Position numbers and translations under genes: made by a program. The notes beneath the pieces were generated by a model. The model saw only the letters and a list, made by a program, of their open reading frames with translations. It searched no databases and was not told where the DNA came from. Positions 63,494-64,000 of a DNA stretch of 64,000 nucleotides are shown piece after piece (position 1 is the stretch's first letter; each line of letters opens with the position of its first letter). Source of the DNA: Afipia massiliensis (GTDB lineage: Bacteria; Pseudomonadota; Alphaproteobacteria; Rhizobiales; Xanthobacteraceae). The stretch is taken from contig NZ_LBIA02000001.1 of the NCBI RefSeq assembly GCF_001006325.2, forward strand, positions 2,047,501-2,111,500, in the 5' to 3' direction.

Positions 63494-64000
63494 TCAGCGC
63501 TCGCGCAGGATCATGTCCGCACACGCTCCGCCCGACTGGATCACGCCGGTATAGCCGCCGAATCCCGTATAGGCCGACGCAAGGTAAAGTCCCGGGATCG
63601 GCGTCGCCGGTGATCGTTTCTGTGTGCTGAACAGCGAGCATGGCGGCGTCGGTGCGAAACCGTAGACAGCGCCCTGCGGCGCGCCGAGATATTGCTGCAC
63701 CGACAGCGCGGTGTTGAAGGTCGATGCGGTGATGGATTGTCTCAGGCCGGGATAGTGTCCGTCGAGATATCCGACGAGGGCATCCTGCCAGCGAGCGCGC
63801 TTGGCGCGGTAACTGTCCTGATCGCCGCCGGTCCAGTTCGACAGCAGATCGGGCCCGACGACAGACAGCACGTAAGGCGGCGCGGGAACTCCCGACTCGA
63901 TCGCTGCATAATCGACGATCGCCAGCGGTGGCATCCGTCTCCCCGGTTCATCGGCCATCAGCGCGGTTGCCTGCGCATAGTCGTTGAGCTTCGTCATCCA
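63494..64000 (-). CDS. FAD-dependent oxidoreductase, carboxyl part (runs off the right edge)
   Basis: The last 168 or so residues. PATPIPGLYLASAYTGFGGY then GVIQSGGACADMILRER is the carboxyl FAD-binding region of phytoene-desaturase-like or other NAD(P)/FAD oxidoreductases. ATG 63997 is almost certainly internal; the frame is open to the window edge. The substrate is not identifiable. Confidence 0.7.
   Translation of the reverse strand, partial: WMTKLNDYAQATALMADEPGRRMPPLAIVDYAAIESGVPAPPYVLSVVGPDLLSNWTGGDQDSYRAKRARWQDALVGYLDGHYPGLRQSITASTFNTALSVQQYLGAPQGAVYGFAPTPPCSLFSTQKRSPATPIPGLYLASAYTGFGGYTGVIQSGGACADMILRER

Overview
The window reads as a chromosomal segment of an alphaproteobacterium of the Bradyrhizobium/Rhodopseudomonas/Afipia group (Nitrobacteraceae). 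The evidence is high GC, the ruvCAB to tol-pal to ftsH order, a Calvin-type class II aldolase next to tkt-gap-pgk, DUF1127, DUF4164 and DUF2852 proteins, a BacA-like transporter with its own ATPase, and interspersed palindromic repeats whose translation gives the spurious MAGLVPAIHV amino terminus. The genus is an inference from gene content; no rRNA, tRNA, phage, insertion sequence or CRISPR array was seen.

Layout. 1-7.5 kb: a truncated methyltransferase divergent from a BTAD/TolB-like/TPR regulator, a fused PP2C phosphatase/Ser-Thr kinase downstream of a formate/nitrite channel, and a LysR gene divergent from DUF1127, with a T-N11-A palindrome between them. 7.6-15.4 kb: thiolase, two acetyltransferases, a MotA/MotB-like pair, a DUF1295 membrane protein, an inositol-phosphatase-family enzyme, a Sel1-repeat protein and a ThiE-like protein. 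15.6-21.2 kb: tkt, gap, pgk and fba on the minus strand. Two tandem palindromic elements lie between pgk and fba, and one of them supplies the pgk stop codon. 21.5-24 kb: DUF4164, zapA, 6S RNA, 5-formyl-THF cyclo-ligase and a YmdB-type phosphoesterase. 24-32.9 kb: a soluble chemoreceptor with a PilZ-like domain, yebC, mgtE (start region folded in a hairpin), ruvC, ruvA, a membrane protein, ruvB, a phosphoesterase and ybgC. A GIY-YIG nuclease gene bracketed by inverted repeats sits between ruvC and ruvA.

33-40 kb is an accessory block that splits ybgC from tolQ, genes that are often neighbours. It holds three TetR genes with palindromic operators, a frameshifted DUF1348 gene, a glutathione transferase, a DUF2852 protein, repeat-rich DNA, a DUF6498-like membrane protein, a small orphan ORF and the relic of a deleted transporter. 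40-52.5 kb: tolQ, tolR, tolA, tolB, then a GGDEF/EAL protein and a FeeM-like acyltransferase with a full CtrA-type site, then pal, cpoB, tilS and ftsH. 52.6-64 kb: azlCD, a TetR gene, glcD, glcE and glcF, a lysine-rich histone-like protein, a TorF-type porin, a BacA-like ABC transporter, a small secreted protein and a truncated FAD oxidoreductase.

Functionally this is mostly housekeeping: central carbon and Calvin-cycle sugar phosphates, Holliday-junction processing, envelope constriction (Tol-Pal), proteolysis and glycolate oxidation. The unusual parts are the accessory block with autoregulated TetR modules, the signalling pair placed inside tol-pal, and the repeat-bracketed GIY-YIG gene. 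I could run no searches; family names come from motif recognition.
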